From the NCBI GenBank assembly GCA_030692685.1, contig JAUXZO010000174.1, positions 1 through 41,341 on the forward strand: DNA of 41,341 nucleotides, written 5' to 3'. Source of the DNA: Acidovorax sp. Lineage in GTDB: Bacteria > Pseudomonadota > Gammaproteobacteria > Burkholderiales > Burkholderiaceae_C. Each line of letters opens with the position of its first letter. The first letter of the stretch is position 1. The notes under the pieces are model-generated. The model did no database searches. It saw only the letters and a list, made by a program, of their open reading frames with translations, and was not told where the DNA came from. Made by a program: the position numbers and the translations under genes. This document shows, piece by piece, positions 7,178 through 14,384 of the stretch.

Positions 7178-8671
7178 TCAGGCTGCAGCCGCCTGAGCAA
7201 CCGTCTGGTACTTTTTCAACCACTCGAAGTTGTGGGCGTCCTGCCCGCCGTCGCTGAGCACACCCAGGCCCATGTACTTGAGAACGCCTTCGAGCGAAGG
7301 CGGCTCAATCTGGCCTGACAGGAACCGGTCCACCACGGACTCGTGAGCTGCGTAGCGATCAGGCTCCTGCTCGAAGATCCATTGGTCGACCTCGGAGCCG
7401 AACTGATACTTGCGACCCTTGTAGACCAGCTGGTGCGTCTTCAGAGTCTTGTTCGGGGTGCCAACGATGGGGTTCTGCGACAGGTTGCAGATGACCGGCA
7501 GCGTCCCAGGCACCGTCTTCTCAAACCGGCCAGCCTTCGCGTTGTCGATGATGACGTCCCAGCACTTTCCAAACGAGTCGTTCCAGCCTGGGTACTTCTC
7601 TTCCAGCCAGTCGCGCTCGTCCGGACCAACGCCTGCGGCAGGGTTCCACCAGAGCGTCGGACGCCAGGACCAGGTGCCAAGTTGTTGGCCGTGGTGATGT
7701 TCATCGAGCTCACGCATGAAGCGATCCCAGTACCAGGGCTTCGCCAGGCCAAGGTCTTCAAGCGATCGGGTGAACTGCGTGACGATCCACTCTTGCATGA
7801 ACTCCTTGAACGAGCCTTCCCGCTTGTCCAGCGGAAGGTAGTAGTCCATCGGGATTCCCGTCAGGATGGCGAACAGTTTCCAGGAGCGCCAGAAGGAGAT
7901 ATCAATCATCTTCTGGGCGTCAGCCTTCTTGCCGTTCTCGATGAGGATCTTCAGCGTCGGCGTGCCAATCTGGGCGTGGCGAGCTTCGTCCGACTGGATA
8001 CTCTGGATGAGTTTTGCAAACTTGAAGTCGCCGGCGTGAGTAGCGTCCGAAGCAAGACCGATGAACTGCAGGTTGGTGAACCCCGTCTCGAACGAGAAGT
8101 TCATCGCCAAGGAGGTGTCAACCGCGCTTCGCGTCATCATCATGTCGTCGAAGAAGCGCCGTGCGGCCAGAGACACCCAGTTATTCGACTGCATGGACTG
8201 GTGAGCCCAGTCGAACTGACGGTCCTTGGTGATGTACTCGTGAGCAAAGTACAGCTGAATCTGGCCATGGCGGACCTCATCCAGCATCCCGAAGGTGGCC
8301 ATGTTGCGCATACCGCCCGCACGACCAAAGCGCAGGATGCGCGAGTTCTGCAGTGCCGCGTTGTACTCGACTACAGACACGGCACCGTAGTGCTCCTTGA
8401 GCGTCGAAATCCAGCCCGGGTCTGCGGCCGTGTACATGTCCATGCGTTCGAGGGCGGCTTTGACGGAGTAAGCGCCAGAGTCCTTCTCGCGTTGCACGCT
8501 AACGTATTCACGGAAGCTGACCTTGTAGGGCTCGTCGTAGGTGTTCCACGACTTCTCCGGGATGCCCCGGGATCCACAAAGCTCCTCCGGGAAGAGCTCG
8601 GTCTCCGGAACGTACTTGGGCGTCCAGTTCGTGTCGCGGGCCAGGTCATACCAATCAGAACGGTCTAGCAC
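7178..8671 (-). CDS. diiron monooxygenase hydroxylase alpha subunit (TmoA-like)
   Basis: This 497-residue catalytic subunit is strongly similar to T4MO TmoA along its whole length. The six diiron ligands are all present: E102, E132, H135 (DEVRH), E195 (FSFETGF), E229 and H232 (SDEARH), with the catalytic Thr at T199. Numbering is two less than T4MO. Several pocket positions differ from T4MO as I recall it: V98 for I100, V101 for G103, M178 for I180 and M190 for L192, so substrate scope probably differs from toluene. The start is a GTG with an AGGAG site six bases upstream. It is the second gene of the operon, 36 bases after the decarboxylase-like gene. Confidence 0.95.
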   Translation of the reverse strand: MLDRSDWYDLARDTNWTPKYVPETELFPEELCGSRGIPEKSWNTYDEPYKVSFREYVSVQREKDSGAYSVKAALERMDMYTAADPGWISTLKEHYGAVSVVEYNAALQNSRILRFGRAGGMRNMATFGMLDEVRHGQIQLYFAHEYITKDRQFDWAHQSMQSNNWVSLAARRFFDDMMMTRSAVDTSLAMNFSFETGFTNLQFIGLASDATHAGDFKFAKLIQSIQSDEARHAQIGTPTLKILIENGKKADAQKMIDISFWRSWKLFAILTGIPMDYYLPLDKREGSFKEFMQEWIVTQFTRSLEDLGLAKPWYWDRFMRELDEHHHGQQLGTWSWRPTLWWNPAAGVGPDERDWLEEKYPGWNDSFGKCWDVIIDNAKAGRFEKTVPGTLPVICNLSQNPIVGTPNKTLKTHQLVYKGRKYQFGSEVDQWIFEQEPDRYAAHESVVDRFLSGQIEPPSLEGVLKYMGLGVLSDGGQDAHNFEWLKKYQTVAQAAAA

Positions 8672-8707
8672 TGTAGTCTCCTTAGTTGAGGTGAAATTGG
8701 CTACTCT

Positions 8708-9418
8708 TCAGACGCCGTGGGGAGCGGTGTCAATCGGGCCTTCGCCGCCCGGGTAGCAGAATGTGATGTCGGGGGAATAGAAACCGAAGGTGACCTCCAG
8801 AGGAGACTTCGGACGAAGTGCATAAACAGGGTGAGAGGTGTCCAGGAACTCGAGCTTTTCAACCTTGAAGTCCTCGGCTGCACGCATGACGAACGGATAC
8901 CGTCCGCTGACCAGCTCGCCATTGACGTCGGTGATGTAGCGCAGCTGGCCATTGGCATGAACGCCTTTGCCGATGCGCACGCTGCAGGTGGTGCGAATGA
9001 CCGGGCGCTCGTTGACAAACGTGGTGGCAACCAGATGTCCGTCGTCCAAGTGCAGGGCCGTGCGCCCCGCGGTCGCCGGCACGCCGCGGTCCAGGGCGTA
9101 CCCTGCCATGTCTTGGGAGCTGTTGAAGTAGTGGGTCCACCAGCGACCCGGCGTGCCCGGCTGGGCATCCAGGTTCTGCAAATCAACGCCCAGGTAAGTC
9201 AGGGAGTAGGCGCCGAACTGTCCTGGCAGACCGGCATTTGAGGTCTGCTCTGCGCTGTCGACGACATACTGGTTCATGTAGACCACGCCACGGGCTTCAG
9301 GCGTCAGCTTGCTGGGCACCAGCTTTTTCACGGCGACCGGATCTTCCGGCACCCAGCTCAGGTAGAGCATCCGCGCGTTAGTGATGAGCTGCGGTGCAAC
9401 GAGGGGGGACTTCTTCAT
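8708..9418 (-). CDS. acetoacetate decarboxylase-superfamily protein
   Basis: This 236-residue protein shows the acetoacetate decarboxylase (ADC) fold pattern: LSWVPEDPVAVKKLVPSKL at the start, then GAYSLTYLGVDLQ, a GRTALHLDDGHLVATTF strand pair and a C-terminal ALRPKSPLEVTFGFY. ADC uses a Schiff-base Lys in a YPKK motif; my by-eye alignment puts VPAT there, so the usual catalytic Lys seems absent and the reaction is probably not simple decarboxylation. I chose the ATG at 9418 because an AGGAAG site precedes it; a longer frame begins at 9544. It is the first gene of the monooxygenase operon, so it probably acts on the pathway substrate or hydroxylated product. Confidence 0.75.
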   Translation of the reverse strand: MKKSPLVAPQLITNARMLYLSWVPEDPVAVKKLVPSKLTPEARGVVYMNQYVVDSAEQTSNAGLPGQFGAYSLTYLGVDLQNLDAQPGTPGRWWTHYFNSSQDMAGYALDRGVPATAGRTALHLDDGHLVATTFVNERPVIRTTCSVRIGKGVHANGQLRYITDVNGELVSGRYPFVMRAAEDFKVEKLEFLDTSHPVYALRPKSPLEVTFGFYSPDITFCYPGGEGPIDTAPHGV

Positions 9419-9546
9419 GGCGCTTCCTAGGTTGTTATGCACGATTGCCCAAGCAAAAGCAGCGACGCTTGATGGGTGCAGGCAGTATGGAAACAGCTCG
9501 ACCCCGCGTCTAATCGTGATTTGCCCCCGAGCCATATAGGACAAAC

Positions 9547-9569
9547 CGATATCCGGAATGTCGATATCG
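9547..9569. promoter_or_regulatory. LysR-type regulator binding box (ATC-N9-GAT)
   Basis: CGATATC (9547-9553) and GATATCG (9563-9569) form a perfect 7-bp inverted repeat around nine bases. It contains both the ATC-N9-GAT and T-N11-A signatures of LysR-family operators. It is centred about 66 bases before the transcription start predicted for the plus-strand operon, the usual place for a LysR recognition site. The obvious candidate regulator is the LysR gene at 17663-18568. Confidence 0.55.
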
Positions 9570-9587
9570 CTACCGGTCGAAACGCTA

Positions 9588-9617
9588 TTCGACCTGGCGG
9601 GCTTCGGTGCCTAGACT
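9588..9617 (+). promoter_or_regulatory. candidate sigma-70 promoter of the carboxylase operon
   Basis: TTCGAC (9588-9593) and TAGACT (9612-9617) are spaced by 18 bases. Both are weak matches to consensus, as expected for an activator-dependent promoter. The predicted start near 9624 leaves a leader of about 105 bases before the first gene. The placement relative to the LysR box is its main support. Confidence 0.35.
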
Positions 9618-9729
9618 GAAAACGCGGCTGGTGAAGAGTCGGCGATTCCGCTGATCAGCCAGCCCATGCACCAAAACGGTACACGAGGTGGCCGTGGAGA
9701 CATCGGCCCTCAATCACTTAGGAGTTCAC

Positions 9730-10455
9730 ATGACTGTTGTTATCAATTGCGACATGGGGGAAGGCTTCAGCCTGTACCAGTGCGGAGACGACGAAGGCAT
9801 CATGCCGTTCATCACCGTCGCCAACGTTGCCTGCGGCTTTCACGCTTCCGACCCAGTGGTCATGCGGCGCACCGTGGAGTTGGCCAAGAAGCACAACGTG
9901 AAGGTTGGCGCCCATCCCTCTTTTCCCGACCTGCAGGGCTTCGGCCGTCGCGAAATGAAGATGCAACGGGGCGAGCTCTCAGCCTGTATCACCTACCAGG
10001 TCGGCGCTCTGAAGGCGTTCCTGGATGCGCAAGGTATGCCCTTGAACCACATCAAGCCTCACGGCGCACTCTATGTCGCCGCCTCCCGTGACGAAGGTGT
10101 CGCGAATGCCGTGGCGGATGCGGTTGAAGTGTTCAACGTGCCCGTGATGGGCATGGCCAACACGATGCACGAGAAGGTCTACAAGGAGCGTGGCCTGAAG
10201 TTCCTCGCCGAGTACTACACCGACCTCGAGTACAACGACGACGGCTCCCTCATCCTGACGCGTGTGCATGATGCGGTTGACCCTGCACGTGCCGCGCGCG
10301 ATTGCATTCGAGTCATCAAAGAAGGCAAGGCCCGTGCTGCGAGCGGCAAGGACATCCCTATGCGCGCCGACTGCATCTGCGTCCACTCCGACACCCCTGG
10401 TGCCGTTGAGTTGGCACGTGTGGTGCACAAGGAACTCACCCCATTCCTCGCGTGA
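9730..10455 (+). CDS. pxpA: LamB/YcsF family protein (5-oxoprolinase subunit A-like)
   Basis: This 241-residue protein matches the LamB/YcsF (PxpA) family: NCDMGEGFSLY at the N-terminus, ANVACGFHASDP, VGAHPSFPDLQGFGRR and HIKPHGALY. PxpA works with PxpB and PxpC in ATP-dependent opening of 5-oxoproline, a lactam; related clusters that add a biotin carboxylase may act on other amides. The start has an AGGAG site five bases upstream. It is the first gene of the plus-strand operon and overlaps the next gene. The biotin carboxylase and carrier downstream suggest a carboxylation-driven lactam or amide opening rather than plain 5-oxoprolinase (inference). Confidence 0.87.
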   Translation: MTVVINCDMGEGFSLYQCGDDEGIMPFITVANVACGFHASDPVVMRRTVELAKKHNVKVGAHPSFPDLQGFGRREMKMQRGELSACITYQVGALKAFLDAQGMPLNHIKPHGALYVAASRDEGVANAVADAVEVFNVPVMGMANTMHEKVYKERGLKFLAEYYTDLEYNDDGSLILTRVHDAVDPARAARDCIRVIKEGKARAASGKDIPMRADCICVHSDTPGAVELARVVHKELTPFLA

Positions 10456-11090
10456 GTCAAAGCGCCATGATCCTCCTCAACGGTCCCAATACTCCGTTCG
10501 GGCGCATGGCGCTTGCTACGGCACTGGAGCTCGATGTCAGTGTCGACAACCGGGTTATCAATGTCTTCGAGGCTGAGTTCCTCGATGACATCAATCCGCT
10601 GCGTCAGATCCCGACCCTCCTGTTTGATGACGGCACCATGATGTGCGACAGCAGGGTCATCTGTGGCTACTTCTCATCCCTTCGCCCTGGCCGTGGACTT
10701 AATCCGGTTGACGACCGCTGGGAGGTTCAGACCCGCTGGTGCCTTGCCCTGGGTTTGATGGAAGTCGCCGTGAGCCGAACGATGGAGAGACTGCGCCCCA
10801 TCGAACAGCAGAGCGAGAGCTTCTTTGCCAAGAGCGAACGCCGCATGCGCAATGTCATCGCAAAGCTCGAATCAAACAGTTCCGAGATCTGCGTGCCAAC
10901 TGCGCGCGTAGACCGCCTCGCCGTAGCCATCGCTTTCGAGTACATCGACTTTCGCGCCAGCCTTGAGTGGCGCGACGATGCACCAAAGCTGGCCAAGTGG
11001 CTCGAGCAGGAAACAGAGCGCCCCAGTTTGAGGCGAAGCCGCCCACGGGAACGCTTGCCTTCTGACCCCGCAACTTTCAACAGACCTTGA
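10452..11090 (+). CDS. glutathione S-transferase-like protein
   Basis: This 212-residue protein has an N-terminal thioredoxin-like GST domain: LNGPNTPFGRMALATALEL, NPLRQIPTLLFDDGTMMCDSRVICGYF, with the usual cis-Pro and D-S pair for glutathione. A helical C-terminal domain follows. The GTG start at 10452 overlaps the upstream stop; an ATG at 10467 is also possible. Such proteins conjugate, isomerise or reductively open activated intermediates. Its place among the pathway genes suggests a step on an electrophilic product of the monooxygenase (inference). Confidence 0.75.
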   Translation: MSQSAMILLNGPNTPFGRMALATALELDVSVDNRVINVFEAEFLDDINPLRQIPTLLFDDGTMMCDSRVICGYFSSLRPGRGLNPVDDRWEVQTRWCLALGLMEVAVSRTMERLRPIEQQSESFFAKSERRMRNVIAKLESNSSEICVPTARVDRLAVAIAFEYIDFRASLEWRDDAPKLAKWLEQETERPSLRRSRPRERLPSDPATFNRP

Positions 11091-11095
11091 TCAAC

Positions 11096-11479
11096 ATGTC
11101 TACCACCGAACTCGACAATTTGCAGCTCAACGAAGCTGTGCAGCGCTACTTTGAGGTCCTCTACATGTGCGACCTGAGCATCTTCGACAAGCTCTTTCAC
11201 CCCGCTTGCCACCTCTTTACGGTGACTGACGGAGCTGCATCGGTTCTGAGTCTGGCCGCCTACAGGGACATTCTGGAGAAGCGCGCCTCGCCCAAGAGCC
11301 AGGGAGCCGCTCGAGAAGAGACCGTTTTGGGTGTCCAGGCGCTGACGCAGGACATCGCCATGGTGCAGGTGCGCGTGCGCGTGGCTACGAAGGTGTTCCG
11401 AGACCACCTTCACTTCATTCGGTCCAAAGGTCAGTGGTACTTGGCCTCGAAGCTTTACACGCTGGAGCAGTCTGCCTAG
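11096..11479 (+). CDS. NTF2-like / SnoaL-like fold protein
   Basis: This 127-residue protein has the pattern of the nuclear-transport-factor-2-like fold: a helical N-terminus (EAVQRYFEVLYMCDLSIFDKLFHP), CHLFTVTDG, AYRDILEKR and a final sheet ending HLHFIRSKGQWYLASKLYT. Family members are small hydrolases, isomerases, dehydratases or ligand-binding proteins. The ATG at 11096 follows the end of the GST gene by a few bases. Its reaction cannot be read from the sequence; the operon suggests an isomerase- or hydrolase-type step. Confidence 0.68.
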   Translation: MSTTELDNLQLNEAVQRYFEVLYMCDLSIFDKLFHPACHLFTVTDGAASVLSLAAYRDILEKRASPKSQGAAREETVLGVQALTQDIAMVQVRVRVATKVFRDHLHFIRSKGQWYLASKLYTLEQSA

Positions 11480-11527
11480 TCTGTCTCGTATCGCAAAAAC
11501 ATCATTTCAGTAACAGGAGACACTTCC

Positions 11528-11773
11528 ATGGCCACACATACAGTCCTTAGCCCCCTTCCGGGAACGTTCTACCGCAGCGGCGCGCCCGGCCAGCCGGCTT
11601 TCAAAAATGACGGAGACACGGTCAACGCCGGCGATGTCATTGGCATCGTCGAGGTGATGAAGCAGTTCTCTGAGGTTACTGCCGATGTGGCCGGTCGCAT
11701 CGTGAAGTTCCACCTGGAAAACGAAAGCCCTGTCGACGCGGGCGCGCCCCTCGTCGACATTGAAACCGCTTGA
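11528..11773 (+). CDS. biotin carboxyl carrier protein
   Basis: This 81-residue protein is a stand-alone biotinyl domain. The lysine to be biotinylated is K45 in EVMKQ, a variant of the usual AMKM motif. The preceding LSPLPGTFYR and the following GRIVKFHLENESPVDAGAPLVDIE are typical of the fold. It is much shorter than fatty-acid AccB because it lacks the N-terminal region. It is followed by the biotin carboxylase gene and should accept CO2 from it, serving the Pxp-type subunits. An AGGAG site lies upstream of the ATG. Confidence 0.9.
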   Translation: MATHTVLSPLPGTFYRSGAPGQPAFKNDGDTVNAGDVIGIVEVMKQFSEVTADVAGRIVKFHLENESPVDAGAPLVDIETA

Positions 11774-11784
11774 GGGTTGACGAA

Positions 11785-13173
11785 ATGACTCTCTCGTTCA
11801 AATCGTTGCTCGTCGCTAACCGCGGCGAGATCGCAGTGCGCGTCATTCGTGCTGCGAAAGAGCTGGGTATTCGCACAATCGCTGTCTACAGCGATGCAGA
11901 CAAAGACAGCTTGCATGTGCGCATGGCAGATTACGCTGTGGAAATCGGGCCCTATCCTGCGGCAAAGAGCTACCTCAACGTGGAAGCCATCCTCGCAGCC
12001 GCGAAGACCAGCGGGGCTGACGCCGTCCATCCCGGCTACGGTTTCTTGTCGGAGAACGCGGCTTTCGCGGATGCCGTTCGCGCTGCCGGACTGGTGTTCG
12101 TGGGGCCATCTGGCGAAGCAATTCGCTCGATGGGTGACAAGGCAAGCGCCCGCCAAGCGGCGATGAACGCGGGCGTGCCCGTCGTCCCAGGAAGTGACGG
12201 CCTGGTTGCAGACCTGGACGCCGCCCGCCAGGAAGCCGCACGCATCGGGTATCCGGTGATGATCAAAGCAACCGCCGGTGGTGGTGGCCGGGGCATCCGC
12301 GTTTGTGGCGACGAGGCTGCACTCGTGCAGCAATGGCCGATGGCGCAGGCTGAAGCAAAAGCTGCGTTCGGCAACGGCGCAGCTTACCTTGAGCGATTTA
12401 TTGGTCGGGCACGTCACATCGAAGTCCAGATTCTTGGTGACGGCAAGCGCGCGATTCACCTCTTCGAGCGCGAGTGCTCGCTGCAGCGCCGCCGACAGAA
12501 AGTCTGGGAAGAAGCTCCTTCCCCTAGCCTTTCCGAGGCAACCCGGCAGGAGCTCTGTGCATCTGCCGTGCGTCTGGCCGAGGCGGTTGGATACAGCGGC
12601 GCTGGCACGCTCGAATACTTGTACGACGAAACAACTGGGGAGTTCTTCTTCATTGAGATGAACACCCGAATTCAAGTTGAGCATCCGATTACGGAAGCCA
12701 TCACCGGGGTGGATCTCGTTCGCGAGATGCTGCTCATCGCAGGAGGAACGCCTCTGCGTCTCGAGCAAGCCGACGTCTCCTTCAGCGGCGCGGCCATCGA
12801 GGTTCGTCTCTGCGCAGAAGACCCTGCAAAGAACTTTTTCCCGAAGGTGGGCCGTGTCGCAGAGCTGACTTGGCCAGGTGGTCCTGGAGTTCGCGTCGAC
12901 TCGATGCTCTATCCGGGATACAACGTCTCTCCGTACTACGACTCACTTCTGGCCAAGTTGATTGTTCACGCCGAAAACCGTCCCGCAGCCATCGAGCGAC
13001 TGCGCAGGGCGCTCGGCGAGATCAAGCTTTGCGGTCTGACGACCACAGCCATCCTGCATGCGGCACTCGCTGAAGACGAACAGGTGAGACGCGGGGACTA
13101 CCACACGGGCTTCTTGGAGCCTTGGTTGGTCGAAAACGCATCGAAGCTGGTGGCCGAACCAGAAGGAGTCTGA
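11785..13173 (+). CDS. biotin carboxylase subunit (AccC-like)
   Basis: This 462-residue ATP-grasp enzyme matches biotin carboxylase: LLVANRGEIAVRVIRAAKELG, HPGYGFLSENAAFA, the ATP loop KATAGGGGRGIR, EVQILGD, and the catalytic MNTRIQVEHPITE. It carboxylates carrier-bound biotin with ATP and bicarbonate. I chose the ATG at 11785; an in-frame TTG at 11770 overlaps the carrier stop. No carboxyltransferase beta/alpha (AccA/AccD) genes accompany it. Instead it sits with PxpA- and PxpB-like genes, so its carboxyl acceptor is probably a lactam or amide, as in urea carboxylase-type systems (inference). Confidence 0.93.
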   Translation: MTLSFKSLLVANRGEIAVRVIRAAKELGIRTIAVYSDADKDSLHVRMADYAVEIGPYPAAKSYLNVEAILAAAKTSGADAVHPGYGFLSENAAFADAVRAAGLVFVGPSGEAIRSMGDKASARQAAMNAGVPVVPGSDGLVADLDAARQEAARIGYPVMIKATAGGGGRGIRVCGDEAALVQQWPMAQAEAKAAFGNGAAYLERFIGRARHIEVQILGDGKRAIHLFERECSLQRRRQKVWEEAPSPSLSEATRQELCASAVRLAEAVGYSGAGTLEYLYDETTGEFFFIEMNTRIQVEHPITEAITGVDLVREMLLIAGGTPLRLEQADVSFSGAAIEVRLCAEDPAKNFFPKVGRVAELTWPGGPGVRVDSMLYPGYNVSPYYDSLLAKLIVHAENRPAAIERLRRALGEIKLCGLTTTAILHAALAEDEQVRRGDYHTGFLEPWLVENASKLVAEPEGV

Positions 13174-13175
13174 AC

Positions 13176-14003
13176 ATGAGCAAGATCCGTTACTCGTTCG
13201 GAGGAGACGAGCATCTCTTCGCTGAAGTCTCGGAAGACATGTCGCTGGAGGCATTTTTTCGAGGCATGGCGGCTTGCACCGAGCTGCGCCGCATGCAGGT
13301 CGATGGCATCACGGAGATCTGCCCCGCCAACGCCTCCTTCCTCGTTCGCTTCAATCCGGACGTGATTGCACCAGACGAACTGCTCAAGATCGTGCAAGGT
13401 GTCGAGTCGAAGGTTGAGAAGGCGCCCAAGGTGCTCGAGACGCGCATTGTGGAAATCCCTGTTCTCTACAACGACCCATGGACGCACGAGACGCTGATGC
13501 GTTTTCGTGAACGCCACCAGGACCCCAACAGCACCGACCTTGAGTACGCCGCGCGCGTCAACGGCCTGGACTCAGTCGACGCCTTCATCGAGGCTCACTC
13601 AGGGTCACCCTGGTTCGTCTCGATGGTCGGGTTCGTGGCAGGCCTGCCCTTCCTGTACCAGATGGTTGAACGCGACAAGCAACTGCAGGTGCCCAAGTAC
13701 GTGCGCCCTCGCACTGACACGCCAAAGCTCACCGTCGGCCAAGGAGGCTGTTTCGGCTGCATCTACTCTGTCCGAGGCGCAGGTGGCTACCAGATGTTTG
13801 GCGTGACGCCAGCGCCCATCTTCGATCCCGAGCAAAAGATGCCCTACCTGCAGGAGTTCATGTGCTTCTTCAAGCCAGGCGACATCGTGAAATGGAAGAA
13901 ACCTCACGCTTGGCGCGGTGGGCAGATGTGTCCGACGCCGCTTCGGTGTGCTCGATGGCGGCAAGGAGAAGAGCCTCGTGCGCGAGATGGCCAAACGTGT
14001 TGA
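13176..14003 (+). CDS. PxpB/AHS1-type subunit, chimeric at its 3' end
   Basis: Residues 1-241 match the allophanate hydrolase subunit 1/5-oxoprolinase subunit B family: YSFGGDEHLFAEV, NASFLVRFNPDVI, GFVAGLPFLYQM, and PKLTVGQGGCFGCIYSVRGAGGYQMFG. After FKPGDIVKWK (about 13898) the family pattern stops and the frame runs 34 more residues in DNA that encodes an ABC ATPase in another frame. The true C-terminus and the whole PxpC/AHS2 gene expected next are missing. It starts two bases after biotin carboxylase with an AAGGAG site. Family members work with PxpA and PxpC in ATP-dependent lactam or amide opening. This copy looks truncated by a deletion-type junction. Confidence 0.82.
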   Translation: MSKIRYSFGGDEHLFAEVSEDMSLEAFFRGMAACTELRRMQVDGITEICPANASFLVRFNPDVIAPDELLKIVQGVESKVEKAPKVLETRIVEIPVLYNDPWTHETLMRFRERHQDPNSTDLEYAARVNGLDSVDAFIEAHSGSPWFVSMVGFVAGLPFLYQMVERDKQLQVPKYVRPRTDTPKLTVGQGGCFGCIYSVRGAGGYQMFGVTPAPIFDPEQKMPYLQEFMCFFKPGDIVKWKKPHAWRGGQMCPTPLRCARWRQGEEPRARDGQTC

Positions 14004-14367
14004 GCTCTCCGCTCGCTACATCGGTCGTCCAGTAGGGCTGCTATCCGGCGGCAACCAACAGAAGGTGCTCTTTGGACGTGGCCTTGCCTCCAACGCCGAC
14101 GTCTACGTGTTTGATGAGCCGACCGTCGGCGTAGACGTGGGAACGCGAAACGCCCTCTATGAAGTGATCAAGACGCTGACCGAGGCAGGCGCAGCCGTCA
14201 TCGTCATTTCATCGGACCTCCCTGAGGTGCTGCACTTGGCCAACCGCGTATGCGTGTTGAGTGCCGGTCGCATCTCCGCTGAGTTGCCAGGAGGTGCCTC
14301 AAACGAAGGTGCCGTACTAGCGAATTTCTTCACCCAGGCCAGCCCCCGGCTCGCCCAACATTCGTAA
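13918..14367 (+). pseudogene. C-terminal fragment of sugar-type ABC ATPase (RbsA-like)
   Basis: From about 13933 (RRRFGVLDGG) to the stop, this is the second nucleotide-binding domain of an RbsA/XylG-type ATPase: signature LSGGNQQKV, Walker B VYVFDEPTVGVD, and VIVISSDLPEVLHLANRV. A full protein has about 500 residues; only about the last 145 remain. There is no native start; the GTG at 13918 is accidental. The missing part includes the first ATPase domain and the Walker A of the second. The break coincides with the PxpB break, so a single deletion probably fused the two genes. Confidence 0.85.
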
Positions 14368-14384
14368 GACGAAGGAACGTCGTC

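Larger units (their letters stand above)
9419..9729. promoter_or_regulatory. divergent promoter region between the two catabolic operons
   Basis: This 311-bp non-coding interval separates the minus-strand monooxygenase operon from the plus-strand carboxylase operon. It holds a palindromic LysR-type box and a candidate plus-strand promoter, both listed separately. Ribosome sites flank it on both sides (AGGAAG for the minus gene, AGGAG for the plus gene). I found no convincing sigma-54 promoter. Confidence 0.65.

Noticed and set aside
7343..8668. 441-codon plus-strand ORF opposite the monooxygenase alpha subunit
   Set aside because: It is the antisense shadow of a clearly conserved gene and has no domain motifs.
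9419..9729. Sigma-54 promoter for the monooxygenase operon
   Set aside because: GG and GC pairs occur but not with the ten-base spacing of a -24/-12 element.
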